From the IMG/VR virus record IMGVR_UViG_3300009523_000001, positions 1 to 64,000 of that record: a DNA stretch of 64,000 nt, one strand, 5' to 3'. The DNA comes from a virus. Made by a program: the position numbers and the translations under genes. The notes beneath the pieces were generated by a model. The model did not search any database. It saw nothing but the letters and a program-made list of their open reading frames with translations, and had not been told where the DNA came from. Positions 1 to 8,087 of this stretch are shown here, one piece after another. Each line of letters starts with the position of its first letter. The stretch's first letter is position 1.

Positions 1-269
1 AAGGTGTACATTTCGATCTAGATGAGTCGGACCTGTTGGCTGTGTGGGTAGATACATGTCCAGTTTTTGGGATTAAGCTGCAATTCAATAGGAACAGGGC
101 GGATGACTCTATTTCTGTAGATCGTAGAGACAACACAAAAGGTTATATCCGCGGAAACGTGATGGTCATGTCGTGGAAGGCAAATAGGTTGAAAAGTGAC
201 GCGACAATCGAAGACCTTGATAGGTTGGTTCGGTTTATGCGAAGCGAGGAGGTTGACCCACTGTCATGA
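1..269 (+). CDS. HNH-like phage endonuclease, 5' end cut by window
   Basis: The frame is open from the window edge to a TGA at 267-269, so this is the C-terminal part of a longer gene. The visible protein reads ...CPVFGIKL, then SVDRRDNTKGYIRGNV and WKANRLKSDAT. That layout (Cys-Pro, S-x-D-R, KGY-x-x-GNV, AN-x-LKS-D-AT) is a pattern I recall from phage HNH-family and homing-type endonucleases. The usual SLDRID is here SVDRRD. Such proteins nick DNA or serve packaging or homing. The catalytic His pair would lie upstream or be degenerate, so activity is unproven. Confidence 0.6.
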   Translation, partial: GVHFDLDESDLLAVWVDTCPVFGIKLQFNRNRADDSISVDRRDNTKGYIRGNVMVMSWKANRLKSDATIEDLDRLVRFMRSEEVDPLS

Positions 270-370
270 GCATTCAACCGCCGGTGCCACGAGTGCGACC
301 ATGCGCAGCGAGCCACGGCGCAGAACTGGCATCCGGTTCAAGTGGCAACAGCGAACATAGGAGGCTGCAC

Positions 371-943
371 ATGAAGATGTATTGGATCGATTTAGAAACT
401 TCAGGGCTCGTGCCCGAGAGCAACGATCTGCTCGAGATAGCCATCGCCGAGGCCGACCTCGAGCGTCCGTTCGACATCGGCCCCATTCGCAACTCTGTGT
501 TTCGGTTCGTCGACACCTCTCGGCTTAGCACCGACTTCGCGCGACGGTCCCACCGGGAGAGCGGACTGCTCGACGAGTGCGCTCGGTCCACGACGACCGT
601 GGCCGAGATCGAAGAGCATCTGCTGACGATCGTGCCCGAGCCAGAGGTCGCAAGCGGCGAGGACAAGCCGACACTTGCCGGGTCGACCGTGCACTTTGAC
701 CACGGGTTCTTGCGTGTCCACATGCCCCGGCTCGCTGCGCGGCTCTCGTACCGCCACTACGATGTCTCGGCGGTGAAGCTTTTCTGCCGGTCGCTCGGGA
801 TGACGAAGGTCATGAAGGCGGAAGCGCACCGGGCTCGCGCCGACATCCTGGAGTCCATCGAGCACGCGAAGCTGTGCGCGGAGTGGCTGCGAACGAAGCA
901 GCCGTGGGAGCGGCAACCGTGGGAATCGAAAGGAGATCGGTGA
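371..943 (+). CDS. DEDDh 3'-5' exonuclease, oligoribonuclease-like
   Basis: 190 aa. The N-terminus WIDLETSGL carries the D-x-E of exonuclease motif I (D7, E9). GSTVHFDHGF supplies the motif II Asp, and EAHRARADILESI near the C-terminus gives the H-x4-D of motif III. Length and layout match oligoribonuclease (Orn), which degrades 2-5 nt RNAs, possibly to recycle nucleotides during phage growth. The ATG at 371 is chosen because AGGAG at 359-363 lies just upstream; the open frame back to 266 gives a Ser/Pro-rich, unconvincing extension. The stop overlaps the next ATG (TGATG). Confidence 0.8.
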   Translation: MKMYWIDLETSGLVPESNDLLEIAIAEADLERPFDIGPIRNSVFRFVDTSRLSTDFARRSHRESGLLDECARSTTTVAEIEEHLLTIVPEPEVASGEDKPTLAGSTVHFDHGFLRVHMPRLAARLSYRHYDVSAVKLFCRSLGMTKVMKAEAHRARADILESIEHAKLCAEWLRTKQPWERQPWESKGDR

Positions 944-1146
944 TGGCGAGCTCTCCGTGCAAGGCGTGCGACGGCCACGGCTTCGTCATGGTCAACGCGC
1001 ACGGGCCCCAGGAACTGAAGTGCGAGGACTGCGGCGGCACCGGCGAGATTGAAGTCGAACCGGACGCTCACTGCATAACCACGGAGGACGGTGGCTGCGT
1101 CTCTCAGGATCCACGCTGCATGCACCAACCGAAGGATCGAGGATGA
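943..1146 (+). CDS. Small zinc-ribbon protein with DnaJ-type Cys pairs
   Basis: 67 aa. It has two CxxC knuckles, CKACDGHG and CEDCGGTG, spaced as in the DnaJ cysteine-rich repeat, and two more Cys downstream. A single zinc site is likely. AGGAG at 931-935 precedes the ATG, which overlaps the upstream stop, and the C-terminus overlaps the next start by ATGA. Free-standing DnaJ-like knuckles are common in phage small-gene arrays; the partner is unknown. Confidence 0.7.
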   Translation: MASSPCKACDGHGFVMVNAHGPQELKCEDCGGTGEIEVEPDAHCITTEDGGCVSQDPRCMHQPKDRG

Positions 1147-1415
1147 GCGCGAGATCGCTGTCCGCCGGCGAGCGCACCAAACTCGCTGAGATTCTAGGCG
1201 TCACCAACCCTCTTCCGATGGAAGCGATCCGAGAGGTGGGCGTCATGGCGGCATTTCTGGGTCCGGAGGAGCAGTGGAGCGACCTCGATCCGAACGCCCA
1301 GGTCGGGCTGCTGGTGGAGTGGTTTGTCTCGCGTGCAGCGGCCACGTACGGCCCGAGCGCAGCCATCGAACAGTTGACTAAGGAGATCGATTTTCTCCGG
1401 AAGGGAGTGATGTAA
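1143..1415 (+). CDS. Hypothetical protein
   Basis: 90 aa, not recognised. Mixed helical composition with no membrane segment or Cys cluster, and a charged C-terminal helix (IEQLTKEIDFLRK). It starts at the ATGA overlap with the upstream zinc-ribbon gene and ends 2 nt before the next gene, so it is part of a coupled string. Confidence 0.65.
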   Translation: MSARSLSAGERTKLAEILGVTNPLPMEAIREVGVMAAFLGPEEQWSDLDPNAQVGLLVEWFVSRAAATYGPSAAIEQLTKEIDFLRKGVM

Positions 1416-1417
1416 AA

Positions 1418-1780
1418 ATGCCCAGCTTCAACATCAAGGTCTCGAACAACGACGAGGGAGAAAACCTCGGCGTGTACGAGTCCGATTACCTGCCGCGCGT
1501 CGGCGATCCGTTCGTGCTCTGGCATCCGCGCGTTTGCCAGAGGAAGGACGAACCGTTCTGCGCCATCGTGTCCGGAGTGACGCACGAGACAGTCAGCAAG
1601 GAACATCCGTACGGAAAGACCAATCCGGTCAACGCCAACGTGGTCGAGACGGTCGTGTGGTTGATGGAAGAGTATGCGGCCCCGGTCCTCTTCTGCGACT
1701 GCACCGAGGAGGAGCGGGTGAAGTACGAAGTGATCGACGGCACGTGCGAGAACTGCAATCACCCGAGGCACTCGTCGTGA
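1418..1780 (+). CDS. Hypothetical protein with C-terminal CxC and CxxC
   Basis: 120 aa. The middle is beta-rich. The last quarter has CDC and CENC, possibly a metal site. GGGAG lies about 7 nt before the ATG. The stop TGA overlaps the GTG of the next gene. Confidence 0.7.
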   Translation: MPSFNIKVSNNDEGENLGVYESDYLPRVGDPFVLWHPRVCQRKDEPFCAIVSGVTHETVSKEHPYGKTNPVNANVVETVVWLMEEYAAPVLFCDCTEEERVKYEVIDGTCENCNHPRHSS

Positions 1781-1986
1781 CGACGACACCCGTCGCGTCG
1801 TGTCGGGCGTGCATCGTTGCGAACGACAAGGCCCCGCAGAAGAACGACGAGGTGTACGTCTTCTGCCTGGCGGAGTGCTTGACCCGGTCACTCAAGGACG
1901 TGCTGGAGAATCTCTGCATGCTCCACCGCGTCAAGCTCGGGGTTATGAAGGTGGTTGCCGAGCGCAGCAAAGGGAATCCCCAATGA
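1777..1986 (+). CDS. Small Cys-containing protein
   Basis: 69 aa from a GTG overlapping the previous stop. It begins MTTTPVASCRACIVAND, with further Cys at CLAEC and LCMLH; SCRAC plus CLAEC could form a zinc finger, followed by a helix. An in-frame extension upstream is Arg-rich shadow sequence. The stop TGA overlaps the ATG of the nuclease gene. Confidence 0.6.
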   Translation: MTTTPVASCRACIVANDKAPQKNDEVYVFCLAECLTRSLKDVLENLCMLHRVKLGVMKVVAERSKGNPQ

Positions 1987-3263
1987 CCACGACCGCTACT
2001 CACCTCCCGGTCTTCCGCAACGAGCATCTTAGCGTTTCACGTCTCCGCCGTTACGAGGAGTGTCCGCTCGCGTTCTACTACCAGTACGTCGACAAGCCGG
2101 AGCCGGCGCTCGACGCCGCCCGCGGCGAGCCCGCCGAGTTCGGAACGGTGCTGCACGACGCGCTGGAGCGCACCTACCAGTGGATCATGGACGAGGAGCA
2201 CGAGGGGGTCTTCCCCGAGGCGGAGCTCCTCGAGTTCTTCCGGCTCGCGTGGATCGACAGCGGCCTTGTTGGAGTGGGTCTCTACCAGGAGGGGCGGGAA
2301 ATCCTTCGTCGGTACGCGACCGACGTGGGGCGAGTCGACCACATGCGGACGCTCTCCGTCGAACGGGAGTTCAACCTGCTCGTGGGTCCGCCCGCGCATG
2401 GGTTCAAGGGGTGCCGACTGATCGACGCAAGCGAGAAGGCGCGGTGGGCTGAGGACGCCGACCACTTCGTTATCAACGGGTTCATGGATCGGGTCGACAA
2501 GCCCGAGCCGGGCATCGTCGAGATCATCGACTACAAGAGCGGGCGCTTACTTTTCTCCAAGGAGGAGCTCGCGGACGACCTCCAGATGTCCGTCTACGCG
2601 CTCGTCGCGCAGTGCCTCTACCCGTGGGCGACCGAGATCCGGATGTCCTTTCACATGCTCCGGCATGGGCTCCGGCAGATGACGGTGCGTACGGCCGAGG
2701 ACTTGGAGAGCGCTCGCCAGTACGTGCTCGCGCTCGGGACCCGCACCGAGAAGGGACCCTACAAGCCGAAGCTCAACACGCACTGCGGGACCTGTGACCA
2801 TCGCGCACGCTGCGAGGTCTACAAGCTCGCCGTCGAGCGGAAGCTCGAGGTGGTGGCGGTGAGCGCAAACGACCTCGAGACCCTCGCGATGGAGCGCGAG
2901 CGTGTCGCCAAGATCGCCAAGGCGGCCTACGCCCGGAAGGAGCACCTGGACGGCATCCTGAAGAACGCCATCGGCGAGAAGGAGAGTCTCGAGCTCGGGG
3001 GCGTCGTCTACCGGCTCGCGCAGTACTTCAACGCGAGCTACCCGATGCCCGAACTGCTCGCGCTCTTCCGGGAAGTCGGTGTGGACCTCACCCCCGCGCT
3101 GACAGTCGACAACACGGCGCTCGATGCGATAATGGGTAAGGTAGAGAACGACGAACGCATTCCACACAAGGTCCGCGATTTTTTGCGCGTGCGCGTGGCC
3201 GCCAAGTCCATCCAGACCCCGCAGAAACCTCGACTCGACGCCCGTCAGAAGAAGAAGGCATGA
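1983..3263 (+). CDS. PD-(D/E)XK nuclease of the Cas4/RecB-AddB type
   Basis: 426 aa. The core includes FGTVLHDALE (H58), GFMDRVD (D169) and EIIDYKSGR (D183, K185), followed by a QMSVYALV helix: the order typical of PDDEXK_1 (PF12705). One N-terminal Cys (C27 in YEECP) and a C-terminal cluster (C268, C271, C277) match the four-Cys 4Fe-4S pin seen in Cas4 and AddB. Such proteins are DNA end-processing exonucleases used in recombination or replication. No cas genes are nearby, so a CRISPR role is not indicated. Start ATG 1983 overlaps the upstream TGA; the stop overlaps the XRE gene by ATGA. Confidence 0.85.
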   Translation: MTTTATHLPVFRNEHLSVSRLRRYEECPLAFYYQYVDKPEPALDAARGEPAEFGTVLHDALERTYQWIMDEEHEGVFPEAELLEFFRLAWIDSGLVGVGLYQEGREILRRYATDVGRVDHMRTLSVEREFNLLVGPPAHGFKGCRLIDASEKARWAEDADHFVINGFMDRVDKPEPGIVEIIDYKSGRLLFSKEELADDLQMSVYALVAQCLYPWATEIRMSFHMLRHGLRQMTVRTAEDLESARQYVLALGTRTEKGPYKPKLNTHCGTCDHRARCEVYKLAVERKLEVVAVSANDLETLAMERERVAKIAKAAYARKEHLDGILKNAIGEKESLELGGVVYRLAQYFNASYPMPELLALFREVGVDLTPALTVDNTALDAIMGKVENDERIPHKVRDFLRVRVAAKSIQTPQKPRLDARQKKKA

Positions 3264-3538
3264 AACTCTCGACGCTCGTTCGGACCGCCCGCTCCAAGCT
3301 GGGCCTGAACCTGCGCGACCTCGCGGAGGACGTCGGGGTGTCGGCGTCGTTTCTCTCGCGCATCGAGCGCGGCGAGCACGTCCGCATCAGCGCCCGGCGC
3401 CTCCTGCGGCTGGCGGAATCGCTCAAGCTCTCGGTCGATGAGGTCTTTCGGTGCGCCCGGCGACTGCCGCCCGACGTCGAGAAGTACGTGCTCGACAACC
3501 TGCACCGGGTCCGCCGGTCGATGGAGCGGGCAGCCTAG
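3260..3538 (+). CDS. XRE-family transcriptional regulator
   Basis: 92 aa. Residues 4-63 form a Cro/CI-type helix-turn-helix (LRDLAEDVGVSASFLSRIERG). The C-terminal 30 residues look helical and may dimerise. It overlaps the nuclease gene by 4 nt and is probably co-transcribed with it. It could control this early block; no operator was identified. Confidence 0.85.
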   Translation: MKLSTLVRTARSKLGLNLRDLAEDVGVSASFLSRIERGEHVRISARRLLRLAESLKLSVDEVFRCARRLPPDVEKYVLDNLHRVRRSMERAA

Positions 3539-3561
3539 CGCGCGCGATTCACTTGGGTACG

Positions 3562-3945
3562 TTGACCAAGCGACTCATCCTCGACCCGTGCCCCCGGTGC
3601 GGAGTGACCCACTACCGGGCCGCGTGCGTGCTCGGTCGGTGCGAGGATTTGCTAGGATATGGTGCGGAGGGGAGGGGAGCTGCCCGCCGCGTGGCGCCGG
3701 CACCGCCCCGACCCGACCGTCCGCTCAACAGGAGTGAGATCGGTCGCCTCGGCGGTCGTGGGGCGCACGAGAGCGGGTCGGCCCACGAGTGGACGCCCGA
3801 GGAGGCGCGGGTGGCGGGCCGGAAAGGTGGGCTCGCGACGAGTTCTCGGAGCGTCCTCTCCGTCATCCGTCAGCTCGTCCAACGCGAGACTGAATCGCTG
3901 GCCGTGCGGGCACTGATGGCGCGAAAACAGGGGACCTGCGCCTGA
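3562..3945 (+). CDS. Zinc-knuckle protein with KGG-like repeats
   Basis: 127 aa from a TTG at 3562 (another TTG at 3553 is possible). CPRCG with two later Cys suggests a metal site. GRLGGRGAHES and GRKGGLATS resemble the short KGG stress-protein repeat. The start has no clear ribosome site, so the N-terminus is uncertain. Confidence 0.55.
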   Translation: MTKRLILDPCPRCGVTHYRAACVLGRCEDLLGYGAEGRGAARRVAPAPPRPDRPLNRSEIGRLGGRGAHESGSAHEWTPEEARVAGRKGGLATSSRSVLSVIRQLVQRETESLAVRALMARKQGTCA

Positions 3946-3963
3946 TCGTGTACGATTCCCGTT

Positions 3964-4638
3964 GTGCTCGCTCGCTGGACGCTCGCACTCTGCTTGCCGA
4001 TTCTCCTCGGCTGCGGAGCTACGTTCACCGCCTGGGGTCACGAGGCGGCGGTCGGTGCCATCGACGCGCTGACGAGTCCCGACGCGGGGGCGGCGCTCGC
4101 CACGGTGGGTGCCGAAGCGGCAAAGGCGGCAGCAAGCGCGGCGCGCGACGAGGCGCTGGGCCCGGCGACCGACGCGGACGTCCAGCGCATCCTCGCGGGA
4201 GCCGGCGCGACCGCCCGCGAGCAGGCGGATGACCTCGTGACGCTGGATCTCAGGCCGAGGCTCTTGCAAACGGTTCGGTTGGTGATCGACGAAGCGCTCG
4301 ACGAAGTGACGCTGCGGGAGATTTCGGCTCTGCGTGAGCAGATCGCGGGGCAGCCACTCCAGCAAGACCTCAACGCGCTGATCGATGCAGCGGCGCCTCA
4401 CCTGACCAAGGCCGTTCAGCAATCCATTGCCGGTGCGCTGGTGCCGATTCAGGTCGACGTGAACCAGGCCAAGGCGGCGGCGGACGCGGAGGCGGCGAAG
4501 TGGAAGCCTATCGCGATCGGGCTCGCGGTGGGAGCGGCGCTCTTGCTCGCCTGCCTCGCGCTCGCGGTTCGCATCATCGGGCACCACGCGCGAACGATTG
4601 CGGCGATGGCGCGATCGGTCGCTCCGCCCCGAGGCTAG
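3964..4638 (+). CDS. Membrane lipoprotein, Ala-rich, C-terminal TM
   Basis: 224 aa from GTG 3964. An N-terminal hydrophobic signal ends in LLGC, a lipobox, so the protein is probably lipidated. The middle is a long Ala-rich amphipathic helix region with coiled-coil character. Near the C-terminus, residues about 180-202 form a strong transmembrane segment. A lipid anchor plus a distal membrane span resembles a unimolecular spanin, but superinfection exclusion or tail-tape-like roles are not excluded. The following gene is a small membrane protein. Confidence 0.7.
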   Translation: MLARWTLALCLPILLGCGATFTAWGHEAAVGAIDALTSPDAGAALATVGAEAAKAAASAARDEALGPATDADVQRILAGAGATAREQADDLVTLDLRPRLLQTVRLVIDEALDEVTLREISALREQIAGQPLQQDLNALIDAAAPHLTKAVQQSIAGALVPIQVDVNQAKAAADAEAAKWKPIAIGLAVGAALLLACLALAVRIIGHHARTIAAMARSVAPPRG

Positions 4639-4675
4639 AAAAGCTTGCTACGCTACCCAGTGGCGGAGGTGACAC

Positions 4676-4834
4676 ATGGCGACAATGGTCTGGCCGTTGC
4701 TCGTGGCGATCGTGGGCGGTGCAATCTGGGGCTTCTCGAAGCCAGGGAAGGTGATGGAGGTCGGGAAGATCACGTTCACCATCGGTCTCTTCTGGCTCGT
4801 GCACCTCTTGAGCGGTCGGGCGCTGCACATCTAG
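4676..4834 (+). CDS. Small two-segment membrane protein
   Basis: 52 aa. GGAGGT at 4665-4670 precedes the ATG. Two hydrophobic segments (about residues 5-20 and 32-47) are separated by a Lys-containing turn, SKPGKVMEVGK, giving a hairpin-like topology. The position after a lipoprotein gene is consistent with a holin or lysis accessory protein, but size alone does not prove it. Its TAG lies in CTAG, shared with the convergent gene. Confidence 0.65.
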   Translation: MATMVWPLLVAIVGGAIWGFSKPGKVMEVGKITFTIGLFWLVHLLSGRALHI

Positions 4835-5070
4835 GACGGCTCCGGCATCTCGATCGGTTCGTCGGTCTCGATGCTGTCGGTGGTGTCGTGGACGGCCTGC
4901 GCGATGGTCTCCCAGCTCATGCCGCAGTCCTTCTCCAGGTACGCCGAGTGGTGCGCGTTCCAGCCCTTGCCGTCCTCTGTCGGTCGCAGCGAGACGATGA
5001 CGACCGCCTCGGCGCCGAACTCTCGGGCGATTTCGCGAGCCTTGATCGAGATGGGGTCGGGAACAGGCAT
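4831..5070 (-). CDS. Hypothetical protein, convergent end gene
   Basis: 79 aa, acidic at the C-terminus (EPIEMPEPS). Not recognised. Last gene of the long minus directon. Its stop and the stop of the plus-strand membrane gene share the CTAG at 4831-4834. AAGGAG lies just upstream of the ATG. Confidence 0.7.
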   Translation of the reverse strand: MPVPDPISIKAREIAREFGAEAVVIVSLRPTEDGKGWNAHHSAYLEKDCGMSWETIAQAVHDTTDSIETDEPIEMPEPS

Positions 5071-5075
5071 AATCT

Positions 5076-5366
5076 TTACTCCTTGGTGGATTGGGATTTC
5101 ATCGCTCGTGAGAGTGTCGACCTAGTCACTTTGAGTTCGGCTGCGATGCGGTGGACAGACATTCCGTCGCGGCGCATCGCAGTGGCACGCTTCAATAGAT
5201 CCGCTCCGACGGTGCTTGGCCGTCCCCATCGCCGCCCCTGCCGTTCGAGTCTTTCTCGCCACGGCAGGTGCTTGAGCCGATTGTACGCGTCGAGCACGCG
5301 CAAGACGATCTTCCGTTCGACCTCGGCATCGGCTGCCACCATGTTGATGACGTCGCGATGATTCAT
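5076..5366 (-). CDS. Helix-turn-helix DNA-binding protein
   Basis: 96 aa. The C-terminal third reads AMRRDGMSVHRIAAELKVTRSTLSRAM, a resolvase/Hin-type HTH (HTH_7-like). The N-terminal half is basic and helical (RVLDAYNRLKHLPWRERLERQGRRWGR). No recombinase catalytic domain is present, so a regulator or DNA-bridging role is likely. It overlaps the upstream gene by ATGA. Confidence 0.75.
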   Translation of the reverse strand: MNHRDVINMVAADAEVERKIVLRVLDAYNRLKHLPWRERLERQGRRWGRPSTVGADLLKRATAMRRDGMSVHRIAAELKVTRSTLSRAMKSQSTKE

Positions 5367-5923
5367 GACAACGGTTCGACGCCGAGTGCGGCACCGAGCA
5401 GGCGCGGGAGCAAGTGATCGCGCAGTTTGGTGGGTTTCCAGTCGAGCATTCGCGCGAACGCCTCGGTCAGGAGGCCCGGCATCTCCAGCGTCTCGATCGT
5501 CGGCACCTCGGCGCGGTTCGCGCAGCCGTTCGCGTCGGGGGCGACTACGTAGTGCGCGCGGCAGGACATCGGGCGAAGATCGTAGGTCAGGCAGCGGTTA
5601 TCTTCGAGCAGCGGGCACGCGAGGTGGGCTCGGTGGTAGGTGCGCAGGTCCGGCCAGGTGTCGTCGGGGTCCAGACCCGCTGCCCGCATCCCGGCGAGCC
5701 ACTGCCGGGTGCGCTCCAAGACCCGTGCTCGCTTGGCGGTCGGCATGCTCCGCACGCGCTCGGCGATTTCGTCGACCTCGGGCTTGACCGCCCATGCGAC
5801 ATCGAAACAGCATGCGCTGCACCCGTCGGCGCACGGGATACTGACCTCGGTGCGCGCGTGCCGGACGAGGCGAGCGACCGCGACATCGAACTCGCGGTAG
5901 GCGGCGCGGACGGGAGGGTTCAT
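5363..5923 (-). CDS. YkgJ-family cysteine cluster protein
   Basis: 186 aa. CADGCSACCFD near the N-terminus and CPLLEDNRCLTYDLRPMSC in the middle are the two halves of the YkgJ (CxxCxxCC / UPF0153) metal or Fe-S cluster. Family function is unsettled. Start at 5923 (MNPPVRAAY) rather than 5971, because it overlaps the preceding stop (ATGA). Confidence 0.8.
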   Translation of the reverse strand: MNPPVRAAYREFDVAVARLVRHARTEVSIPCADGCSACCFDVAWAVKPEVDEIAERVRSMPTAKRARVLERTRQWLAGMRAAGLDPDDTWPDLRTYHRAHLACPLLEDNRCLTYDLRPMSCRAHYVVAPDANGCANRAEVPTIETLEMPGLLTEAFARMLDWKPTKLRDHLLPRLLGAALGVEPLS

Positions 5924-6390
5924 CGGCAGCGGCTCTTGTATCGGTTCCACGCCTCGACGGCTTGGAGCCACTCGAGTCGGGAACGGCGGTATCGCCGAAC
6001 AAACCAGGCCGAGGCCATAACGGAAACCAGGATGGGAATGGCGAGAGCGGATGACGCAGGCGCCAGGTCAGGGCAGGGCACGGGGGTGTTGCAGCCGACG
6101 ATGAGCGCAAGAAGAGCCGTCAAGCCAGTGCGAGCCCAGAATAGGCGCAAGCGATCGGCGCGACCCGCGCGCCCGTGCTCATGGAACCGTGGCGCGTCCG
6201 GCGACAGCTCGGAGCACTCTACGCACAGGTAGTGTCCGTCGGAGTGGCAGGTCCCTCGGCCGGTGTACCCCTTGCCATCGAAGGATTCGCACACTCCGTC
6301 GGGGTCCCGAATGCCGGGCGTACCGATGAGACCCGACTCCCCGTTCACGCTCCGACGCAGGGTCTCCCAAGCCGTCGGCAAACCGCTCAT
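5920..6390 (-). CDS. Membrane protein with N-terminal Cys motif
   Basis: 156 aa. A Cys/His-containing N-terminal part (GRGTCHSDGHYLCVEC) is followed by two transmembrane segments (about residues 88-103 and 112-130) and a basic tail. Start 6390 overlaps the upstream stop. Not recognised; the topology suggests a cytosolic metal-binding head on a membrane hairpin. Confidence 0.65.
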   Translation of the reverse strand: MSGLPTAWETLRRSVNGESGLIGTPGIRDPDGVCESFDGKGYTGRGTCHSDGHYLCVECSELSPDAPRFHEHGRAGRADRLRLFWARTGLTALLALIVGCNTPVPCPDLAPASSALAIPILVSVMASAWFVRRYRRSRLEWLQAVEAWNRYKSRCR

Positions 6391-7094
6391 GGCTTCCCCG
6401 ACAGCGGCTTGTCTGCGAGGTGGAGCTCCACCATCCGGTCGCACTCCTCGAATCGACCCTCGTACTCATCGCCGAATCGGAAACGCATTTGCTCGTAGGC
6501 GGCGATGAATCGGTGTAGGTCGGCCCGGTACGACTTTGTGTGGTTGTTGACGATGGCGGGGATGGCACTCGTCGTCCCGTCCAGCCGAGCCTTGGTGACG
6601 CGCTCCTCGGCGCGGAGCTTGGCCTGCTCCACGAGCAGCCAGTTGACGAGCGCAACCAGCCCGCTCTTGCTGTGCCGGTGCTGAACCATCTGCATCGCGG
6701 TGATGTACTCGTTATGCGATCCGCTTCGGGTCGGGAACGCCTCCTTGATGGCGTCAGTCCACTCGTCGGCGGCGTCCTCCCAGAGGCTGCGCGCGCGGAG
6801 CTCGTCCAGGACGGACCGCGTGCCGCGCGGCATCCCGAGGAGATCCACGATGGCATCGAGCTGCCGCATGTGTCCGCAGTTCTCGAGCGTGCAGGGGGAT
6901 CGCTCAGGGGTCTTGACTGGAGCAATCGCCGGAGCGACTGCCACGAGGGCGCTAGCAGCGTAGCTGTCCTCGGACCCGAACGTCGACCAGCCCGAATCGC
7001 CTTCGGAGGTTTGCCAGAAGTAAGCTAGCTGCACGTCGGCATCGGAATCATCCTTGGGTCGCACCCAGTATGCGCCAGGCGTGATGTTCGTCAT
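6387..7094 (-). CDS. Hypothetical protein
   Basis: 235 aa. Start ATG 7094 is supported by GGAGAG upstream; the open frame beyond it is Arg-rich shadow. The N-terminal 60 residues look beta-rich (GAYWVRPKDDSDADVQLAYF). The rest is helical. A single pair CTLENC sits near residue 70. No recognised family. Confidence 0.65.
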   Translation of the reverse strand: MTNITPGAYWVRPKDDSDADVQLAYFWQTSEGDSGWSTFGSEDSYAASALVAVAPAIAPVKTPERSPCTLENCGHMRQLDAIVDLLGMPRGTRSVLDELRARSLWEDAADEWTDAIKEAFPTRSGSHNEYITAMQMVQHRHSKSGLVALVNWLLVEQAKLRAEERVTKARLDGTTSAIPAIVNNHTKSYRADLHRFIAAYEQMRFRFGDEYEGRFEECDRMVELHLADKPLSGKP

Positions 7095-7462
7095 TTTTTC
7101 TCTCCTGTCCGCTCGATCAACACCATCCCCACCTCTTCCAGCAATCCGTCTCCTTTGCGCAGATTGCAACGCATGCACGCGATGACGAGGTTCTCCAGGG
7201 TCGTCTGGCCGCCGCGCGATCGGGGGACGACGTGTTCGATCGTTCGGGTGTTGTCTGGCCACGGACCGGTCTTCATGTACGGAGCCAGCACTGGCGCGTC
7301 AACGCAGACAATCCCGCAGTACTGGCAGCGGTAGCCATCGCGTGCGAAGACTGCCGCCCGGACGGTGACACCGAGTCGGACCTTGGCTCTTTTTCGCAGA
7401 TCGAGGGCATCGCCGGCGGGCCAGTCCACCCACACGTCTTCGTTTGCGCGCTTCAAGTCCAC
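7091..7462 (-). CDS. HNH endonuclease
   Basis: 123 aa. FARDGYRCQYCG, then RTIEHVVPRSRGGQTTLENL and CMRCNLRKGD, give the complete HNH core with two zinc CxxC pairs (E-H-V-V-P, N in LENLV, C-x-x-C-N). This is a McrA-type HNH nuclease that cuts or nicks dsDNA. The GTG at 7462 with GGAGG just upstream is chosen; the frame upstream is shadow. It overlaps its upstream neighbour by 10 nt and the downstream gene by 4. Confidence 0.85.
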   Translation of the reverse strand: MDLKRANEDVWVDWPAGDALDLRKRAKVRLGVTVRAAVFARDGYRCQYCGIVCVDAPVLAPYMKTGPWPDNTRTIEHVVPRSRGGQTTLENLVIACMRCNLRKGDGLLEEVGMVLIERTGEKK

Positions 7463-7842
7463 CCTTCCTCCGGGTACCACGGCCACTCGCCGTTGCGCTG
7501 ATATCCCCACTCCTCGGCCGTCACCGGCCGCCACGTCTTGATCGACGGCAGCACTTCGCGGGAGCCAGGCCAGTCTCCCGGCCCGTCGTCCACCCACCCG
7601 AGGTCGCAGACGTAGACGCCGTCCCCGTTCGGGGCGGGGCCCATGTCGTAGCCGTTCTTCTCCGGGTCAAATCCGTCTTTGTCGGCACCATGCCCCGCCA
7701 TGACCTCGGCGAGATGCTTCCCCGCCTGCCACGCGAGCACGTACGGCTTGCCGTGCGCCACGACGACGAGCGCCTTGCCGGTGCGGGCAACCTCTCGCGT
7801 TTCCTTTTGCGCCGCCTCCAGCCTTCTTTTTGTTTCGCTCAT
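7453..7842 (-). CDS. Hypothetical acidic protein
   Basis: 129 aa. A short basic helix (MSETKRRLEAAQKETREV) precedes a Gly/Asp/Trp-rich body. Not recognised. The ATG at 7842 overlaps the stop of the next upstream gene. The C-terminal W-rich tail is odd. Confidence 0.6.
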   Translation of the reverse strand: MSETKRRLEAAQKETREVARTGKALVVVAHGKPYVLAWQAGKHLAEVMAGHGADKDGFDPEKNGYDMGPAPNGDGVYVCDLGWVDDGPGDWPGSREVLPSIKTWRPVTAEEWGYQRNGEWPWYPEEGWT

Positions 7843-8072
7843 GGGATGGCCACCTTGTTCCGCTCGCCCCACGCGCGCAGGTTCTGCCGGAGCGTGACCC
7901 CTAGCCGGCGGATCTCCACCTGCCCGCTCGTCACGAGCCGCGCGAGCTGCTTGAGGGGCAGCACGGCGAGGACGTCGACCGGTCGAACGGGACGCGGTCG
8001 TGCTTCTCGTGCAGGAACGCAAGTGTGCGGCGCAGTTGCTTGCGTTGGCGCATGTGGCGCCGTCTGGACCAT
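7839..8072 (-). CDS. Small basic protein, start uncertain
   Basis: Up to 77 aa. The C-terminal half (QLARLVTSGQVEIRRLGVTL and onward) looks coding and ends in ATGA overlap with the next gene. The N-terminal half is low-complexity and coincides with another plausible gene in a different frame (7931-8077). A GTG at 7964 would give a 41-aa version. A frameshift joining the two frames is an alternative. Confidence 0.4.
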   Translation of the reverse strand: MVQTAPHAPTQATAPHTCVPAREARPRPVRPVDVLAVLPLKQLARLVTSGQVEIRRLGVTLRQNLRAWGERNKVAIP

Positions 8073-8077
8073 CTCAT
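7931..8077 (-). CDS. Small Arg-rich protein overlapping its neighbour
   Basis: 48 aa. AAGGAG sits 6 nt before the ATG at 8077, the best ribosome site in this stretch. The first 34 residues are strongly basic (MRWSRRRHMRQRKQLRRTL), and the rest is Ser/Pro/Cys-rich and poor. It overlaps 7839-8072 over most of its length in another frame. Either it is a short real gene, or the two frames were one gene now broken by a frameshift. Confidence 0.4.
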   Translation of the reverse strand: MRWSRRRHMRQRKQLRRTLAFLHEKHDRVPFDRSTSSPCCPSSSSRGS

Positions 8078-8087
8078 GGGGATCTCC

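Noticed and set aside
36-269. Complete gene from TTG 36
   Set aside because: The frame is open upstream to position 1 with protein-like residues, so it is a partial gene.
1983-3263. Cas4 of a CRISPR system
   Set aside because: The fold fits Cas4/RecB nucleases, but no cas genes or repeat array are present in the window.
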